Assembly: GCA_020636255.1 (NCBI GenBank)
Contig: JACJYE010000006.1
Span: 124,001 to 188,000 of the forward strand
From: Lewinellaceae bacterium
Lineage (GTDB): Bacteria; Bacteroidota; Bacteroidia; Chitinophagales; Saprospiraceae
Direction: 5' to 3'
DNA length: 64,000 nucleotides
The notes beneath the pieces were generated by a model, which ran no database searches, had not been told where the DNA came from, and worked only from the letters and a program-made list of their open reading frames with translations. Each line of letters starts with the position of its first letter. Position 1 is the first letter of the stretch. Below, piece after piece: positions 62,280-64,000 of the stretch. The position numbers were made by a program, and so were the translations under genes.

Positions 62280-63173
62280 ATGAAACCACAATTCATCATA
62301 TTTATACTAATGCTGTCGGCCGCAATGGCCACAGCGCAAAACCATGAAGAAAGCCTGCTCGATGCGCTGGGAGGCGCCGAGGAGACGGAATACGTCACCA
62401 ACGCCTTCAAATCGCCCAGAGTGATCAACAGCCACAGCATGGAGATGCTGCCGGCCGGCGTGCTCGACTTCCGCATCCTGCACCGCTTCGGCTTCGTAAA
62501 CCAGGGCTACCGCGAGCTCTTCGGGCTCGATCAGGCCTCTATGCGCCTGGGGTTTGCTTATGGGGTGACGCCCAACCTCTCCCTGGGCATCGGCCGCAGT
62601 ACCGCCAAGAAGGAGCTCGACGGCTTCTTCCGCTACCGGCTGCTGTGGCAATCTACCGGCAAGCGCAACATGCCTATATCGGCCGTATGGGTGAGCGGCA
62701 TCACGCTCAACACCCTGCCCGAACCTCTGTCGCAACCCGAAGTGGACGTAACCCTGAGCCGGCGCCTGGGCTATTACCACCAGCTCGTGATCGGCAGGAA
62801 GTTCAACAATGACTTCACCCTGCAGCTCACACCCACCCTGGTGCACCGCAACATCGTCGACAACCGCCTCGTCCCCAATGACCTGGTGGCCCTCGGCATA
62901 GGCGGGCGCTACAAATTCAGCCAGCGCGTTGCCTTCGTTTGGGATTACTACTTCCCATTCAACAGCTTCCCGCCGCGCCTGTCGTCGCACCCCCTGTCGC
63001 TGGGCTTCGATATCGAGACCGGCGGCCACATTTTCCAGTTGCACTTTTCCAACGCCACAGGCATGAACGAACGGGCCTTCCTCACCGACCAGAACGGAGA
63101 CTGGTTCAAGGGAGATATCCGCTTCGGGTTCAACCTGTCGAGAGTATTCCAGATCAAAAAGAATAATCTTTAA
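62280..63173 (+). CDS. DUF5777-like outer-membrane beta-barrel protein
   Basis: The product is 297 residues with a signal peptide (MKPQFIIFILMLSAAMATAQ). The sequence SPRVINSHSMEMLPAGVLDFRILHRFG and GVTPNLSLGIGRS is the pattern I associate with Bacteroidota DUF5777 barrels. The beta-strand spacing suggests about 12 strands, ending NLSRVFQIKKNNL. It lies 7 bp after the first dihaem-like gene and 45 bp before the second, so all three are one operon. A role in electron or ligand passage at the outer membrane is inferred. Confidence 0.82.
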   Translation: MKPQFIIFILMLSAAMATAQNHEESLLDALGGAEETEYVTNAFKSPRVINSHSMEMLPAGVLDFRILHRFGFVNQGYRELFGLDQASMRLGFAYGVTPNLSLGIGRSTAKKELDGFFRYRLLWQSTGKRNMPISAVWVSGITLNTLPEPLSQPEVDVTLSRRLGYYHQLVIGRKFNNDFTLQLTPTLVHRNIVDNRLVPNDLVALGIGGRYKFSQRVAFVWDYYFPFNSFPPRLSSHPLSLGFDIETGGHIFQLHFSNATGMNERAFLTDQNGDWFKGDIRFGFNLSRVFQIKKNNL

Positions 63174-63217
63174 CTGGTGTTCAAACTTAATTTTGATCGC
63201 TACCAAAAACATCCATA

Positions 63218-63988
63218 ATGAAATATTCCCCTTTAGCCCTTTTGCTGGCCTTCGCCCTCGCCTCCCTTTGGGCGGTTTCCTGCCAGAAAGAACCGGTATA
63301 TTACGGAGAGCTACTTACCGATGCGGGGCCTATCGATACGACAAACACGGACACTACAGGAAATGAGCCCGGTGACACCATTGTTGTGATCACCCATCCC
63401 TGCGACCCGGACTCGGTATATTTTGAAACGGACCTGCTGCCGATCCTCCGCTCCAATTGCGCCATATCCGGCTGCCACGACGCACAATCCCACAAGGAAG
63501 GCGTAGTGATGGAGAATTATTCCACTATCCGGTCCACCGGCAAGATCAACCTCAGCAACCCCTCAGGCAGTAAGCTGTACCGTTCGCTGATCGATACGGA
63601 CCCCGGTGACCGCATGCCGCCCGCCCCGCGTCCGGCGCTTTCATCCGAACAGATCGCGCTGGTGCTCAAATGGATACAACAAGGCGCTCAGGACCTGCAC
63701 TGCGACAACCCTTGCGACACAACGAATGTCACTTATGCGCTTTCTGTCAAACCACTGATAGATACTTACTGTCGCGGTTGCCATAGCGGCAGCCAGCCCT
63801 CCGGCAATATCCTGATGACAAACTACAACCAGGCCAAAGCGCTGGTTGACAATGGCAAACTGCTGGGTTCCATAACACATGGATCAGGGTTCACGCCAAT
63901 GCCCTATCCGGCGGGTACGCCTAAAATGGGAGATTGCGAAATCCGGAGGATAGAGCTCTGGATCGAGGGCGGTGCTCAAAATAATTAG
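63218..63988 (+). CDS. Dihaem c-type cytochrome-like lipoprotein (second copy)
   Basis: The product is 256 residues. The lipobox AVSC is at residue 22. An acidic Thr/Asp linker precedes two halves with the same motifs as the first copy: C-x4-CH (CAISGCH, Cys81/Cys86/His87) followed by RMPPAP, and C-x2-CH (CRGCH, Cys185/Cys188/His189) followed by PMPYP. It ends GGAQNN; the first copy ends GAPNN. It is a paralogue of the protein at 61620, with the barrel gene between them. It may have more genes downstream outside the window. Confidence 0.85.
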   Translation: MKYSPLALLLAFALASLWAVSCQKEPVYYGELLTDAGPIDTTNTDTTGNEPGDTIVVITHPCDPDSVYFETDLLPILRSNCAISGCHDAQSHKEGVVMENYSTIRSTGKINLSNPSGSKLYRSLIDTDPGDRMPPAPRPALSSEQIALVLKWIQQGAQDLHCDNPCDTTNVTYALSVKPLIDTYCRGCHSGSQPSGNILMTNYNQAKALVDNGKLLGSITHGSGFTPMPYPAGTPKMGDCEIRRIELWIEGGAQNN

Positions 63989-64000
63989 GTGCTAAAAGCC

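Noticed and set aside
62307..63212. Minus-strand open frame of 301 codons
   Set aside because: It is antisense to the DUF5777-like gene. The composition is biased and it has no signal or motif, whereas the plus-strand product has a signal peptide and barrel pattern.

Overview
The window is about 64 kb of chromosome from a bacterium of the phylum Bacteroidota, most likely a Saprospiria-type (Lewinella/Phaeodactylibacter-like) marine glider. This rests on type IX secretion (T9SS) sorting domains of both classes, gliding-motility genes gldA, gldF and gldG, a TonB-dependent receptor with a carboxypeptidase-like plug extension, an S46 dipeptidyl peptidase, giant Ig/PKD-repeat surface proteins, and several upstream sites matching the Bacteroidota -7 box TAnnTTTG. 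The lineage is inferred from gene content; no rRNA gene is present. I saw no tRNA, rRNA, transposase, integrase or CRISPR array.

Layout. (1) 1-12036, minus strand: two tandem giant repeat surface proteins. The second runs off the left edge. (2) 12492-15607, minus: proline dehydrogenase, shikimate dehydrogenase and a DUF368 polyprenyl-phosphate transporter. (3) 15736-18156, minus: a membrane-anchored caspase-like protein with WG repeats and a FISUMP domain. (4) 18268-24788, minus: a gliding ABC-transporter operon (gldA, unknown gene, gldF, gldG, DUF4340 gene, zinc phospholipase/nuclease-like gene), with a divergent two-unit GldN-like protein at 25093. (5) 26608-30021, plus: a 7TM AraC regulator with two starch-binding-like sensor domains, followed by an archaeal-type alpha-amylase lipoprotein. 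(6) 30130-43186: mixed accessory genes, including a secreted double-PDZ protein, TMEM175 channel, GH3 glucosidase, a second 7TM AraC regulator followed by a TonB receptor, and an esterase lipoprotein. (7) 43235-50827: ClpB, S46 peptidase, ThuA-like protein, slipin and GNAT. (8) 50948-57833, minus: a BadF-type sugar kinase and a four-gene CHAT peptidase / STAND NTPase / transmembrane WD40 / SPOR-LysM operon. (9) 58131-63988, plus: a T9SS-exported thioredoxin, then an ECF sigma factor with an overlapping transmembrane/beta-barrel partner, followed by two dihaem-like lipoproteins flanking a DUF5777 outer-membrane protein.

How the genes work together. Two separate loci couple a caspase-fold (clan CD) peptidase in the cytoplasm to extracytoplasmic sensor-like domains across the inner membrane: the caspase/WG/FISUMP protein, and the CHAT-STAND-WD40-SPOR/LysM operon. 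The operon is my best candidate for an undescribed system. Its last gene carries peptidoglycan-binding domains and its WD40 propeller is predicted to be periplasmic, which suggests an envelope-sensing conflict or cell-death switch. A second coherent theme is surface polysaccharide sensing and breakdown (starch-sensing AraC protein plus amylase; GH3 glucosidase; AraC plus TonB receptor). A third is the gliding/T9SS machinery together with several of its likely cargo proteins.
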